A stretch of DNA of 64,000 bases from Janthinobacterium sp. PAMC25594 (GCF_019443505.1 NZ_CP080377.1:4898001-4962000); one strand, 5' to 3'; positions 10,395 through 19,635 are shown, counted from the stretch's first letter. Made by a program: numbers and translations. The notes: a model not told the origin generated them from the sequence alone.

Positions 10395-11042
10395 ATGAAA
10401 AAGAGTAAAATCGACCAGACTCTACCAGGGCATCGTTTGATGCAGGGTGTGGGAGAGCCGGCCGCGACAGGTTTCTCCACCTTGAATCTGGCCAACCATT
10501 TCCTGATTGCGATGCCGGCCATGCAAGATCCGATCTTCGGCGGCACGGTCGTCTACGTTTGTGAACATAATGAAAACGGCGTGCTGGGCGTCGTCATCAA
10601 CAAACCCACCGACATGACCATGGAAGTGCTGTTCGACCGCATCGACCTGAAACTGGCGGCCGGCAGCGACACACCCATCATCAATGAACCGATCATGTTC
10701 GGCGGCCCCGTGCAGGACGACCGCGGCTTCGTGCTGCATACGCCGGGCGCGCACTATTCCTCGTCGCTGACGGTGACCGATGAAATCGCGTTTACCACCT
10801 CGATCGACGTGCTCGAAGCCGTCGCCAAGGGTGATGGTCCCGAGCGCCTGCTCGTCTCGATCGGCTATTCGGGCTGGAGCCCGGGCCAGCTGGAAGACGA
10901 GATCGGCCGCAACGGCTGGCTGACGGTGGGTGCCTCGGCCGACATCCTGTTTGACTTCCCCATCGAGCAGCGTTACGTGGCGGCCATCAAATTGCTGGGC
11001 ATCGACCCCCTCATGCTGGCATCGGAAGCCGGACACGCATGA
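10395..11042 (+). CDS. yqgE: YqgE/AlgH family protein (UPF0301)
   Basis: A 215-residue member of the conserved YqgE/AlgH family of unknown biochemical role. The family signature begins NLANHFLIAMPAMQDPIFGG, followed by CEHNENGVLGVVINKP, GGPVQDDRGFVLH and YSGWSPGQLEDE. It has about 20 extra N-terminal residues before the conserved core. Its stop overlaps the start of ruvX, the usual arrangement in proteobacteria, and the two lead into pyrimidine genes. AlgH has been linked to alginate regulation in Pseudomonas, but that is not a safe transfer here. Confidence 0.9.
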   Translation: MKKSKIDQTLPGHRLMQGVGEPAATGFSTLNLANHFLIAMPAMQDPIFGGTVVYVCEHNENGVLGVVINKPTDMTMEVLFDRIDLKLAAGSDTPIINEPIMFGGPVQDDRGFVLHTPGAHYSSSLTVTDEIAFTTSIDVLEAVAKGDGPERLLVSIGYSGWSPGQLEDEIGRNGWLTVGASADILFDFPIEQRYVAAIKLLGIDPLMLASEAGHA

Positions 11043-11437
11043 GCGGTGACGCCATCGACACCATCCTCGCCTTCGATTTCGGCTTGAAACGCATCGGCGT
11101 GGCCATCGGCAATAGCATGATTTGCCAGGCCAAGCCGCTCAGCGTGATCACGGCCACGGCGAATGAGCCGAAGTTTGCCGCCATCGATAGCCTGATCAGG
11201 GAGTGGGGCGCCAGCCGCATCGTGGTGGGCCTGCCCAGCCATCCCGATGGCACGGAACACGAGATGAGCGCGCGTTGCCGCCGTTTCGCCAACCAGGTGC
11301 ATGGCCGCTTCAACCTGCCGGTGGAACTGGTCGACGAGCGCTATTCCTCGGCCGTCATCGCCGCCAAGCGCGGCGAAGTCATCGACGACCGCGCCGCCGC
11401 CATCATCCTGCAACAGTATTTCGACGCGAATTATTAA
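11039..11437 (+). CDS. ruvX: YqgF/RuvX pre-16S rRNA nuclease / Holliday-junction resolvase-like protein
   Basis: A 132-residue RNase H-fold protein of the YqgF family. The N-terminal AFDFGLKRIGVAIGN carries the catalytic aspartate, VVGLPSHPDGTEHEM is the central motif, and the C-terminal VDERYSS and DDRAAAIILQQYF supply the remaining acidic residues. In E. coli YqgF is needed for maturation of the 16S rRNA 5' end. The start overlaps the yqgE stop by four bases, so the pair is translationally coupled. It is followed 24 bases later by pyrR. Confidence 0.93.
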   Translation: MSGDAIDTILAFDFGLKRIGVAIGNSMICQAKPLSVITATANEPKFAAIDSLIREWGASRIVVGLPSHPDGTEHEMSARCRRFANQVHGRFNLPVELVDERYSSAVIAAKRGEVIDDRAAAIILQQYFDANY

Positions 11438-11461
11438 TCTGACCTTAGCCTCCAATCCTGA

Positions 11462-12001
11462 ATGATTAAGAACTCTATGCCGCATCTTACGAATCCTTCC
11501 CAACTCGACGCCGAGGCCCTGTACGCTGTCTTGCTGCAGCAGGTGCAGAGCGGCCTGGCGGGCATCCCCAACGTGGCCATCGTCGGCATCCATTCGGGTG
11601 GCGCCTGGCTGGCCGAACGCCTGGCGCGCGACCTGAACCTGCTCGACCGCCTGGGCGTGCTCGACGTGTCGTTCTACCGCGACGACTTCGCGCAGAAAGG
11701 CCTGCATGCCGACGTCAAGCCGACGCAGATCGCCTTCGACGTGGCCGGCGCCACCATCCTGCTGGTCGACGACGTGCTGTACACGGGCCGCACCACGCGC
11801 GCGGCCATTAATGAATTGTTCGACTATGGCCGTCCGGCCAAGATCATGCTGGCCGCCCTGGTCGACCGCGGCGAGCGCCAGTTGCCGGTGGCCGCCGATT
11901 TCGTGGCTGCCTTCACTGCCGTGCCGGCGGGCCAGGCCCTGGTCCTGAAGCAAGCCGACGATGGAAAATTCACGCTCACCATAGATACCCACCATGCTTA
12001 A
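11462..12001 (+). CDS. pyrR: PyrR-type bifunctional regulator / uracil phosphoribosyltransferase
   Basis: A 179-residue phosphoribosyltransferase of the PyrR family. The PRPP-binding loop is evident in [19 protein letters not shown], with [14 protein letters not shown] near the N-terminus and YRDDF in the flexible loop. In Gram-positives PyrR attenuates pyr operons by binding mRNA. In betaproteobacteria and pseudomonads it sits in front of pyrB and its regulatory role is less clear. No attenuator hairpin was recognised upstream. The gene overlaps pyrB by eight bases. ATG at 11462 gives MIKNSMPHL; a second ATG at 11477 is possible. Confidence 0.92.
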   Translation: MIKNSMPHLTNPSQLDAEALYAVLLQQVQSGLAGIPNVAIVGIHSGGAWLAERLARDLNLLDRLGVLDVSFYRDDFAQKGLHADVKPTQIAFDVAGATILLVDDVLYTGRTTRAAINELFDYGRPAKIMLAALVDRGERQLPVAADFVAAFTAVPAGQALVLKQADDGKFTLTIDTHHA

Positions 12002-12959
12002 TCCGCAACTGAATAAACACGGCGAACTGCAACATCTGCTGACGATCGAAGGCTTGCCGAAGTCTATCGTCAACCACATCCTCGATACCGCTTCCTCGTT
12101 CGTCGGCATCTCCGACCGCGATGTGAAAAAGGTGCCGCTGATGCGCGGCAAGAGCGTTTTCAACCTGTTCTTTGAAAACTCCACGCGCACCCGCACCACC
12201 TTCGAGATCGCCTCGAAGCGCCTGTCGGCCGATGTCATCAACCTGAACATCCAGGCTTCGTCGGCCAGCAAGGGCGAGTCCCTGCTCGACACCATCGACA
12301 ACCTGTCGGCCATGCATGCCGACATGTTCGTCGTGCGCCACGCGCAGTCGGGCGCGCCCTACCTGATCGCCAAGCACCTGATCGACACCAAGCAGCCGCA
12401 CGTCCACGTCGTCAACGCGGGCGACGGACGCCACGCGCACCCGACCCAGGGACTGCTCGACATGTACACGATCCGCCACTACAAGAAGGATTTCACGAAC
12501 CTGACGGTGGCCATCGTGGGCGACATCCTGCACAGCCGCGTGGCCCGTTCCGACATCCACGCGCTGACCACCCTGGGCGTGCCGGAAGTGCGCGCCATCG
12601 GCCCGCACACTTTGCTGCCGGGCGGCCTGGAACAAATGGGCGTGCGCACCTTCACCAACATGGATGAAGGCTTGAAAGGCGTGGACGTGATCATCATGCT
12701 GCGCCTGCAGAACGAACGCATGAGCGGCGCGCTGCTGCCCTCGGCGCAGGAATATTTCAAGAGCTACGGCCTGACGCCCGAGCGCCTGGCGCTGGCGAAA
12801 CCGGACGCCATCGTCATGCATCCGGGGCCGATGAACCGCGGCGTGGAGATCGATTCGGCCGTGGCCGACGGTCCGCAGGCGGTGATCCTGCCGCAGGTGA
12901 CGTTCGGTATCGCTGTGCGCATGGCGGTGATGAGTATTTTGGCTGGTAATCAGGGCTGA
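11994..12959 (+). CDS. pyrB: Aspartate carbamoyltransferase catalytic chain
   Basis: A 321-residue catalytic chain joining carbamoyl phosphate and aspartate in the second step of UMP synthesis. The carbamoyl-phosphate loop [19 protein letters not shown], the SKGES loop, [12 protein letters not shown] and the C-terminal [13 protein letters not shown] are all intact. There is no regulatory-chain gene (pyrI) nearby. Instead the next gene is an inactive-looking dihydroorotase, the arrangement of the class A aspartate carbamoyltransferase complexes of Pseudomonas, in which the two proteins form a dodecamer. The start overlaps the pyrR end. Confidence 0.95.
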   Translation: MLNPQLNKHGELQHLLTIEGLPKSIVNHILDTASSFVGISDRDVKKVPLMRGKSVFNLFFENSTRTRTTFEIASKRLSADVINLNIQASSASKGESLLDTIDNLSAMHADMFVVRHAQSGAPYLIAKHLIDTKQPHVHVVNAGDGRHAHPTQGLLDMYTIRHYKKDFTNLTVAIVGDILHSRVARSDIHALTTLGVPEVRAIGPHTLLPGGLEQMGVRTFTNMDEGLKGVDVIIMLRLQNERMSGALLPSAQEYFKSYGLTPERLALAKPDAIVMHPGPMNRGVEIDSAVADGPQAVILPQVTFGIAVRMAVMSILAGNQG

Positions 12960-12983
12960 TAGCCCAAGGACGAGTAAGCGAGC

Positions 12984-14285
12984 ATGACGACACTACATAT
13001 CAAGAACGGCCACCTGATCGACCCTGCCAACGGCATCGATGGCTTGCAAGACCTGTTTATCGCCGATGGAAAAGTGCTGGCCGTGGGCAGCGCCCCGGCC
13101 GGTTTCAAGGCTGACACCACGTTTGATGCGGCCGGCCTGGTGGTTTCCCCCGGCCTGGTCGACCTGTCTGCGCGCCTGCGCGAGCCGGGCTATGAATACA
13201 AGGCGACGCTGGAATCGGAACTGCAGGCGGCCTTGCAAGGCGGCGTCACGAGCCTGGTCTGCCCGCCCGACACCGACCCGGTGTTAGATGAGCCGGGTCT
13301 GGTGGAGATGCTGAAATACCGCGCCAAGACGCAGAACAAGGCCCACGTGCACCCGCTGGGCGCGCTGACCATGGGCTTGAAAGGCAAGTCGCTGACGGAA
13401 ATGGCGGAACTGACGGAAGCGGGCTGCATCGGCTTCGCGCAGGCGGAAGAGCCGATCGAAGACACCACCGTGCTGTTGCGCGCGATGCAGTACGCGAATA
13501 CCTTCGGCTACACGGTCTGGTTGCGCCCGCAAGATCCGCATATCGGCCGTGGCGGCATCGCCCACAGTGGTCCGCTGGCGTCGCGCCTGGGCCTGTCCGG
13601 CGTGCCCGTGATGTCCGAAACCATCGCCCTGCACACGATCTTTGAATTGATGCGCGCCAGCCGCGCGCGCGTGCACCTGTGCCGCATTTCGTCGGCGGCG
13701 GGCCTGGAACTGATCCGCGCTGCCAAGGCCGAAGGCTTGCCCGTCACCTGCGACGTGGGCGTGCACCATGTGCACCTGACGGACGCCGACATCGGCTTTT
13801 TCGACTCGAACGCGCGCGTCACGCCGCCGTTCCGCAGCCAGCGCGACCGCGATGCGATCCGCGCCGGCCTGCTGGATGGCACGGTCGACGCCATGTGCTC
13901 GGACCATACGCCCGTTGACGACGATGAAAAACTGCTGCCGTTCGGCGAAGCGTCGCCCGGTGCCACGGGTCTGGAACTGCTGCTGTCGCTGGCCCTGAAA
14001 TGGGCCGACGACTATGCCTTGAACCAGCCGCAAGCGGGTGCCCGTCCACTGGCGCGCGCCGTGGCCAAGGTCACGTCCGACGCGGCCCGTGTCGCCGGCA
14101 TCCCAGCCGGCAGCCTGGCCGTGGGCGAAGCGGCCGACATCTGCGTCTTCGATCCCGCCGCGCGCTGGACCGTGTCGTCGGCGTCGCTGGCCAGCCAGGG
14201 CAAGCACACGCCTTTCCTCGGCTATGAGCTGAGCGGCATCGTCAAGGCGACCATCGTGGCTGGACGGGTGGCGTTTCAGCGTTAA
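12984..14285 (+). CDS. Dihydroorotase homologue lacking the metal HxH (PyrC')
   Basis: A 433-residue amidohydrolase of the dihydroorotase type I family. The motif that normally reads D-x-H-x-H-x-R-x-PG is DLSARLREPG here, with Ser62 and Arg64 replacing both metal-binding histidines. Other family segments remain: VTSLVCPPDTDP, GVHHVHLTD and the catalytic-Asp region CSDHTPVDDDE. By analogy with P. putida and P. aeruginosa PyrC', this chain is probably catalytically dead and serves as a structural partner of PyrB. A functional pyrC should then lie elsewhere in the genome. It is 24 bases after pyrB and ends the operon. Confidence 0.9.
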   Translation: MTTLHIKNGHLIDPANGIDGLQDLFIADGKVLAVGSAPAGFKADTTFDAAGLVVSPGLVDLSARLREPGYEYKATLESELQAALQGGVTSLVCPPDTDPVLDEPGLVEMLKYRAKTQNKAHVHPLGALTMGLKGKSLTEMAELTEAGCIGFAQAEEPIEDTTVLLRAMQYANTFGYTVWLRPQDPHIGRGGIAHSGPLASRLGLSGVPVMSETIALHTIFELMRASRARVHLCRISSAAGLELIRAAKAEGLPVTCDVGVHHVHLTDADIGFFDSNARVTPPFRSQRDRDAIRAGLLDGTVDAMCSDHTPVDDDEKLLPFGEASPGATGLELLLSLALKWADDYALNQPQAGARPLARAVAKVTSDAARVAGIPAGSLAVGEAADICVFDPAARWTVSSASLASQGKHTPFLGYELSGIVKATIVAGRVAFQR

Positions 14286-14307
14286 ATTTTTTGTATCGGA
14301 GCCGTAG

Positions 14308-14335
14308 GTCGGATTAGCGGTACGCGTAATCCGAC
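14308..14335. repeat. Palindromic repeat, element C1 (GGAT/ATCC variant)
   Basis: GTCGGATTA ... TAATCCGAC arms with a short GCGG/CGCG inner stem, preceded by GTAG. It is the first half of a doublet between the pyrimidine operon and plsC. Confidence 0.88.
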
Positions 14336-14353
14336 AAGTCCATGGCGGCTCCT

Positions 14354-14393
14354 GTCGGCTTACGCAGCGCCTTACCGGCGCAGCTAAGCCGAC
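14354..14393. repeat. Palindromic repeat, element C2 (GGCT/AGCC variant)
   Basis: GTCGGCTTA ... TAAGCCGAC with a GC-rich interior, followed by CTACG. It is the second half of the C doublet and has the GGCT/AGCC variant of the stem. Confidence 0.86.
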
Positions 14394-14433
14394 CTACGCG
14401 GCTGTATGGATTTGCTTCCAACCTTGGTGTCAT

Positions 14434-15180
14434 TTGAAACTTCTGCTTACCTACCGCCTCGCGCGTATCGCCATTCACCTGAGCTGCGGCATGGCCAAGA
14501 GCGCGGTGCTGTTCCCCTGGCTGGACCTGGAGGGGCGCAACCGGCGCATCCGCCGCTGGTCGACGCAGTTGCTCGACATCTGCGGCGTGCACGTGGCGCT
14601 GCCGGCCGACAGCGTGCCGGCACTCGACCATGCGATGGTGGTGGCGAACCACGTCTCGTGGCTCGACATCTTCGTCATCAATGCCATCCACCCTTGCCGT
14701 TTCGTCGCCAAGGCGGAAATCCGCGCCTGGCCGATCCTCGGCTGGCTGGCGGGGCGCGCCGGCACCATCTTCATTTCGCGCGGCAGCAAGCGTGACCTGC
14801 GCCTGATCTTCCAGGGCCTGGTGGATAAGTTGACGGCGGGCGAGCGCATTGCGTTCTTCCCCGAAGGCACGACCGCCGCGCAAGGACAGATCCTGCCGTT
14901 TCACGCGAATCTGTTCGAGGCGGCCATCGACGCGCAAGTGCCGGTGCAACCGTTCGCGCTCGTGTATGTGGATGACAAGGGGGCCTTGCATCACGCCGTC
15001 GACTTCATCGGCGACATGAGCTTTGCGCAAAGCATGGTGGCGATCCTGAGCGGTCCACCGATCACGGCGCGCCTGACCTGTCTGGCTTCCGTCGGTACGG
15101 CCGACGCGCACCGGCGTGAGCTGGCGGCGGCAACGCAGGCGGCGGTGGCCGCTGCGCTGCCGCTGGAAAAAGCCGCTTAG
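14434..15180 (+). CDS. plsC: 1-acyl-sn-glycerol-3-phosphate acyltransferase (PlsC family)
   Basis: A 248-residue membrane-associated acyltransferase that would convert lysophosphatidate to phosphatidate. The HX4D motif is in ANHVSWLDIF, the arginine motif in SRGSKRDLR, and the FPEGTTAAQG motif is present, followed by VPVQPFALVY. The start is a TTG (MKLLLTYRLARIAIH); no in-frame ATG precedes the conserved region closely, so the start is less certain. It follows the C repeat doublet and overlaps the convergent ABC permease gene by four bases at its end. A second, different PlsC-like protein is encoded at 27202-27942. Confidence 0.88.
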   Translation: MKLLLTYRLARIAIHLSCGMAKSAVLFPWLDLEGRNRRIRRWSTQLLDICGVHVALPADSVPALDHAMVVANHVSWLDIFVINAIHPCRFVAKAEIRAWPILGWLAGRAGTIFISRGSKRDLRLIFQGLVDKLTAGERIAFFPEGTTAAQGQILPFHANLFEAAIDAQVPVQPFALVYVDDKGALHHAVDFIGDMSFAQSMVAILSGPPITARLTCLASVGTADAHRRELAAATQAAVAAALPLEKAA

Positions 15181-15941
15181 TTCTTCACGTGCAGCCAGCG
15201 CGCGTGCGCGGCGCGGGCCAGGTAGTCGAGCATAAACCCTAAAATCCCGATCAGCACGATGGCGGCCATCAGTTCCGAGTACGCCAGGCGGTCGCGCGTA
15301 TCGAGGATGAAGTAGCCGAGGCCGGCCGACACGCCGAGCATTTCGGCCGGTACCAGCACGATCCAGATGATGCCGATGGCCAGGCGCACGCCCGTCAGAA
15401 TATCGGCCGTAATGCCCGGCAAAATCACCTTGAAGACGATCTCGCTGCGCGTGGCCGACAGGCTGCGCGCCAGCAGCAGCCAGTTCGGATCGAGGCGCGC
15501 CACGCCGGCCGCCGTATTGAGCAGGATAGGCCAGACGGCCGCAAACGCCAGCAGGAAGTACACGGGCGCGTCGCCGACACCCAGCACCATCACGGCAATC
15601 GGCATCCACGACAGCGGCGAAATCATGCGCAGCAGCTGGAACAGCGGCATGGCCGCGCCGGAAAAACTTTTCGACATGGCCACCAGCACGCCCAGCGGCA
15701 CGCCGATGATGATCGCCAGCCCCAGGCCGACAGCTACCCTTTGCAGGCTCAGTACCACGTGCAGCCAGATATCCGAACCACTCAGCATTTCCCGGAACGC
15801 CAGCGCCGTGGGCAGCGGCGCGAAGGCGGTGGCGATCGGCGTGGATTTCTCCAGCGCCGTCACGCCCATGGACCACAACAGCAAGGCACAGGCCAGCCCC
15901 ACCAGGGGCAGGCCGAACTTCGTGAACAACTTCTTTGCCAT
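15177..15941 (-). CDS. ABC transporter permease (SsuC/TauC/NrtB type)
   Basis: A 254-residue inner-membrane permease of the nitrate/sulfonate/taurine family (BPD_transp_1). Hydrophobic segments run throughout, and the coupling-helix EAA-like region reads LARSLSATRSEIVFKVILPG. It is the last gene of a minus-strand operon: CMD protein, acyl-CoA dehydrogenase-like enzyme, ATPase, binding protein, permease. The substrate cannot be read from sequence; sulfur- or nitrogen-containing organics are the usual range. It starts two bases after the binding protein stop. Confidence 0.9.
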   Translation of the reverse strand: MAKKLFTKFGLPLVGLACALLLWSMGVTALEKSTPIATAFAPLPTALAFREMLSGSDIWLHVVLSLQRVAVGLGLAIIIGVPLGVLVAMSKSFSGAAMPLFQLLRMISPLSWMPIAVMVLGVGDAPVYFLLAFAAVWPILLNTAAGVARLDPNWLLLARSLSATRSEIVFKVILPGITADILTGVRLAIGIIWIVLVPAEMLGVSAGLGYFILDTRDRLAYSELMAAIVLIGILGFMLDYLARAAHARWLHVKN

Positions 15942-15943
15942 CG

Positions 15944-17188
15944 TCAGACCGCCACGGTTTCGCTGCGCAGCAGGTTGGCCGGCAAGCCGAAGGCGGCCGG
16001 GCCACCGACTGCCGTGATGGCCTTGCGCACGAAGCGGTCATCGACCAGGTCGCGCGCGGCGAATTTCGGATCGAGATTGGCCAGGAAGCGCGTATCGCCT
16101 TCGACCTTGGTGCGGCCGATGGCACGCACCAGTTCTTCCGTGTACGAGGCGAATGGATAGGGCTGGAAGTCGATGCGGCGCTGCTGCCAGTTCTTGTGCA
16201 CGATCAGGCCCTGCTTTTCATAGCTCGCGTAATCGGTGGTGGCCAGCACCTTGGTCAGCACCTGCAGCGGATGCGGCGTGTAGCGGTGCTCGCCCACGTT
16301 CGACAGCAGCTTGGCCGTATCGACCTGGTTCGAGCGCGTCCACAGCTGCGCCTTGACGATGGCGTTGGTGACCTTCTGCGCCCATTCGGGACGCGTGTTG
16401 ATGTCGCGCTCGGACAAGAAAGTGACGCAGCATGCATGGTTTTTCCACACGTCGCCCGAGAAGCGCAGGATCTTGCCGATACCGGCGTTTTCCGCCGCCG
16501 CATTGAACGGCTCGGCCACGATGTAGCCGGCGATCGACTTGCTGGCCAGTGCCGAGACCATTTCAGCCGGTGCCAGCACGATCAGGTTGACTTCATTCGA
16601 TTTGATGGTGGCGTTGCGCGCGCGCGTGACCGGGGTCAGGCCGTTGGAGGACAGGATTTGCTGCAGCAGGATGTTGTGGATCGAGTACCAGAATGGAATC
16701 GCGACCGTGCGTCCGCCCAGCTCGGAGACCTTGTTGATCTCGTTGGCCACCGTCAGCGCGGAGCCGTTGACGTGGTTCCAGGCGACGACCTTGGCCGGGA
16801 ACTTGGCGCCGTAGCGCACCCACAGGGTGGCCGGCGACAGCAGATGGATGACGTTGACCTGGCCGGCGACGAAGGCTTCGATGATCTGTGCCCAGCTGCG
16901 GAACAGGCGCGGCGTTTCCGCCTGCAAGCCTTCCGCCTCGAACAGCTTGCGGGCGTGGGCGACGAGCAGCGGGGTGGCGTCGGTGATCGGCAGGTAGCCG
17001 ATCTTCACCGGCTGGTCGTCGCCTTTCGGACCTTGCTGGGCCATGGCGTCGCCGGCGAACAGCAGCGGCGAAGCGACGCTGGCCGTGGCCAGGGCCGACA
17101 TGCGCAGGAAGTCGCGCCGCGTCAGGCCGCAGTCGCAATCGGAGGAGGCACAGATGTGCAGGGGTTTGTTATCTGCTTGGAGGGACAT
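15944..17188 (-). CDS. ABC transporter substrate-binding protein with Tat signal (NrtA/SsuA-like)
   Basis: A 414-residue periplasmic binding protein of the NMT1/NrtA class. The N-terminus has a twin-arginine signal, TRRDFLRMSALATASVASP, ending near AMAQ. The signal is preceded by an unusual cysteine-rich leader, CASSDCDCG. The binding domain opens KIGYLPITDATPLLVAHARK, as in nitrate/bicarbonate binding proteins. The reading frame continues upstream, but the ATG at 17188 places the Tat motif correctly and lies after the ATPase gene. Export by Tat suggests cytoplasmic folding or cofactor binding. The ligand is unknown; the operon encodes two enzymes that may act on it. Confidence 0.88.
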   Translation of the reverse strand: MSLQADNKPLHICASSDCDCGLTRRDFLRMSALATASVASPLLFAGDAMAQQGPKGDDQPVKIGYLPITDATPLLVAHARKLFEAEGLQAETPRLFRSWAQIIEAFVAGQVNVIHLLSPATLWVRYGAKFPAKVVAWNHVNGSALTVANEINKVSELGGRTVAIPFWYSIHNILLQQILSSNGLTPVTRARNATIKSNEVNLIVLAPAEMVSALASKSIAGYIVAEPFNAAAENAGIGKILRFSGDVWKNHACCVTFLSERDINTRPEWAQKVTNAIVKAQLWTRSNQVDTAKLLSNVGEHRYTPHPLQVLTKVLATTDYASYEKQGLIVHKNWQQRRIDFQPYPFASYTEELVRAIGRTKVEGDTRFLANLDPKFAARDLVDDRFVRKAITAVGGPAAFGLPANLLRSETVAV

Positions 17189-17205
17189 GAGAGTGTTCCG
17201 GTCAA

Positions 17206-18000
17206 TTAAAGGGGAGCGAGCGATGCTTGCTGGTCCTGCGTTTGCAGTTTTTGCAGGGCGTCGAGGATGTCCATCTTGAGGGCGATCACGTCGGCGCTGT
17301 GGCCGATGCGCGGCTGGGTGATGGCGACGGGCCATTCGCGCACGATGTTGCCCGGCTTGCCGCCCATCAGCAAGATGCGGTCGGCCACGAGGATCGCTTC
17401 ATCGATATCGTGCGTGACGAGCAGCACGGCCGTATGCCAGCGGTGCACCACGTCGACCAGCAGCGACTGCATCTCGGCGCGCGTGATGGCGTCGAGCGCG
17501 GAAAACGGTTCGTCGGCGAACAGTAGTTCCGGTTCGCGCGCCAGCGCGCGGGCCAGGGCCACGCGCTGCGCCATGCCGCCCGACAGCGCGGACGGATACA
17601 GCTTTTCGCGGCCCTTCAGGCCGACCGCTTCGATGGCTTGCGCCACGCGCGCCTGGTGCGCTGCGCGCGTGAGCTGCGGCTGGTGCTTGAAGTCCAGGCC
17701 GAAGCCGGCATTGCCCGTGACGTTCAGCCAGGGTAGCAAACTGGCTTGCTGGAAGACGAGGGCGCTGCGCGGGTCCGGTTCGCGCATGGGAGAGTCGAGG
17801 AACTGGATCGCGCCCGTGGACGGCGGCTGCAAGCCGGCCAGCACGCGCAGCAGGCTCGATTTGCCGCAGCCGCTGCCGCCCAGCAGGCAGACGATTTCGC
17901 GCTTGCGCACGCCCAGCGAGACGTGCTGGAACACGGGTGCCGTGCCAGGATAGGCGTAGCTGAGATCCTGCGCCTGCAAGGCCCAATCAGCAACGCTCAT
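17206..18000 (-). CDS. ABC transporter ATP-binding protein (SsuB/TauB type)
   Basis: A 264-residue ATPase driving import. Walker A LLGGSGCGKSS, a Q-loop segment FQQASLLPW, signature LSGGMAQRVALARALA, Walker B LLFADEPFSALD and the H-loop LLVTHDIDEA are all intact. The frame is open far upstream, but ATG at 18000 (MSVADWALQAQDLSYAYPG) gives the normal length. It overlaps the stop of the preceding acyl-CoA dehydrogenase-like gene by an ATGA junction, so enzyme and transporter are co-translated. Confidence 0.93.
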   Translation of the reverse strand: MSVADWALQAQDLSYAYPGTAPVFQHVSLGVRKREIVCLLGGSGCGKSSLLRVLAGLQPPSTGAIQFLDSPMREPDPRSALVFQQASLLPWLNVTGNAGFGLDFKHQPQLTRAAHQARVAQAIEAVGLKGREKLYPSALSGGMAQRVALARALAREPELLFADEPFSALDAITRAEMQSLLVDVVHRWHTAVLLVTHDIDEAILVADRILLMGGKPGNIVREWPVAITQPRIGHSADVIALKMDILDALQKLQTQDQQASLAPL

Positions 18001-19079
18001 GCCGACGCTCCCGCCTTGGCCGCCTGCTGGCTGTCGAACAGCTGCAAGGCTGCCTGCAATTGCATCAGGCTCGGGGTGACGATGGGGATGAACGACGATT
18101 CGCGCCAGCGGCGGGCAAAGCCCTGCTGTTCCGCGTTCAGGTAGGCGCGCCCGCCCATCGCCTGCAGTTCCAGCATCAGCGCTTGTTGCAGCACGTCGGC
18201 CAGCTGTATGCGCAGGCGGAACATGGCCGGCGCCTGCGTCTTGAAGCGGCCATCGTGCACGCCGGCCAGCAAGGTGGCAACAGCCGCCTCCAGGGTCGCT
18301 TGCAGCGCTTCGATGCGCGGCGTGAGCGCGTTGCGCGAGCCGGCCGAGATCTGCGCCGCCTTTGCCAGGCTGGCGCGCGCCAGGCCGATCGACAGGCCGC
18401 ACTGCATGCCGAGGAACGAGGGGCGTACCTGCGGCAGCCAGGCTGGCGCATTGTCGCTGATGATGTCCGCGGCGGGGATGTGCACCTGCGTCAGCTTGAC
18501 GGAGGCCGTATTGCTGCCGCGCAGGGCGATCAGGTCCAGGTCGTCGCCGCGCTGCACGCCTGGCGTGCCGCTGTCGAAGGCGACGATGGCCGGTGGCGCG
18601 CCGTCGTTCGGCGCCACGGCGGCGGCCGCGACAAATCCCGCCTTGCGCAAGTTCGTCACCCAGGCCAGGCCGCCGTCGACCAGCAAGCCGTCATCCTGGC
18701 GCACGCCCGTGATTTGCAGCTGCTCGATGCCGGACAAGAATTTCATGGCGTTCGACAGGCCGCTGGCGCCCGCCTGCGTGCCAGCCAGCAGGCCGGGCAA
18801 GCGGCGCTCGGCCAGCGCGCGATTCTCGCTTTGCAGCAGGAATTCGATGAAGCAGCGCTGGCCCCAGAAGACAAAGGCCGCCGTTACCGATTGCTCGGCG
18901 ACGTTGGCGATGGCGTTGATGGCGTCGCGCACGTCGCCGCCCGCGCCGCCGTGCTCCTGCGGCACGCCGATGGCCAGCAGCTGGTCGCCGGCGAGGGCCG
19001 GCAAAACGGTTTCAGCCAGTGCTGACGATTGGTCGAGCTGGTCGGCATGCGCGTGCAGCCAGTCAGTGAGCTTGGCCAT
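17997..19079 (-). CDS. Acyl-CoA dehydrogenase-like flavoprotein (SfnB/DszC-like)
   Basis: A 360-residue member of the acyl-CoA dehydrogenase superfamily with N-terminal helices, a central beta domain (GLAWVTNLRKAGF) and a C-terminal helical bundle. In similar operons such proteins are flavin-dependent monooxygenases or dehydrogenases for sulfur compounds, as with SfnB or DszC. That is an inference from context, not from catalytic residues. It sits between a carboxymuconolactone decarboxylase-family gene (one base upstream) and the ABC ATPase (ATGA overlap). Confidence 0.78.
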   Translation of the reverse strand: MAKLTDWLHAHADQLDQSSALAETVLPALAGDQLLAIGVPQEHGGAGGDVRDAINAIANVAEQSVTAAFVFWGQRCFIEFLLQSENRALAERRLPGLLAGTQAGASGLSNAMKFLSGIEQLQITGVRQDDGLLVDGGLAWVTNLRKAGFVAAAAVAPNDGAPPAIVAFDSGTPGVQRGDDLDLIALRGSNTASVKLTQVHIPAADIISDNAPAWLPQVRPSFLGMQCGLSIGLARASLAKAAQISAGSRNALTPRIEALQATLEAAVATLLAGVHDGRFKTQAPAMFRLRIQLADVLQQALMLELQAMGGRAYLNAEQQGFARRWRESSFIPIVTPSLMQLQAALQLFDSQQAAKAGASA

Positions 19080-19080
19080 G

Positions 19081-19635
19081 TCAGACGGCGCCAGGCAGGT
19101 AGGGCGTCAATTGCGGATTGACGGGCGTGCCGGCCAGGCTGTTGGAAAAATTGCACAGGGTGGCCAGGCTGATGCCCAGCACGACTTCCAGCGCCTGCTG
19201 CTCGTTGTAGCCGGCTGCCAGGAAGGCTTGATATTCGGCGTCGCTGACGGCGCCGCGCGTGGCGATGACGGCCGTGGCGAAGGCGGCGACGGCGTCGAGC
19301 TTCGTATCGCCCGTCGGCTGGCCATGCTGCAGGGCGCGCACCGTATCCGGTGTCTGGCCCGCTTTTTTCAGCGAAATGGCGCTATGGCCGGCGATGCAGA
19401 AATCGCAGCCGTGGATGCGCGCGGCCGTGATTTGCACCACTTCGCGTTCCATCAACGTCAGGCTGGCGCGCGCATTGATGCCGGAGACGGTCAGATAGGT
19501 TTCCAGCGCCAGCGGGGCATTGGCCAGCACGCCGATCAGGTTGGGCAGGAAGCCGTTGTTGGCGATGGCCTTTTCCACGAAGGGGCGGCTATCGGCCGGG
19601 GCGGTATCGAGAGTGTGCAGCGTCAGACGGGACAT
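19081..19635 (-). CDS. Carboxymuconolactone decarboxylase / AhpD-like protein
   Basis: A 184-residue protein of the CMD/AhpD fold. The redox motif HGCDFCIAGHSAI has the CxxC plus downstream His typical of AhpD-like peroxidase partners rather than true carboxymuconolactone decarboxylases. It opens the five-gene operon 19635 to 15177, so it probably protects against or uses thiol/peroxide chemistry linked to the dehydrogenase-like enzyme. An AraC regulator of the type often found beside such genes lies just upstream on the same strand. Confidence 0.85.
   Translation of the reverse strand: MSRLTLHTLDTAPADSRPFVEKAIANNGFLPNLIGVLANAPLALETYLTVSGINARASLTLMEREVVQITAARIHGCDFCIAGHSAISLKKAGQTPDTVRALQHGQPTGDTKLDAVAAFATAVIATRGAVSDAEYQAFLAAGYNEQQALEVVLGISLATLCNFSNSLAGTPVNPQLTPYLPGAV

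Noticed and set aside
17206..18402. Extended N-terminus of the ABC ATPase
   Set aside because: The extra 134 residues are antisense-like, overlap the dehydrogenase gene and match nothing in the ATPase family.
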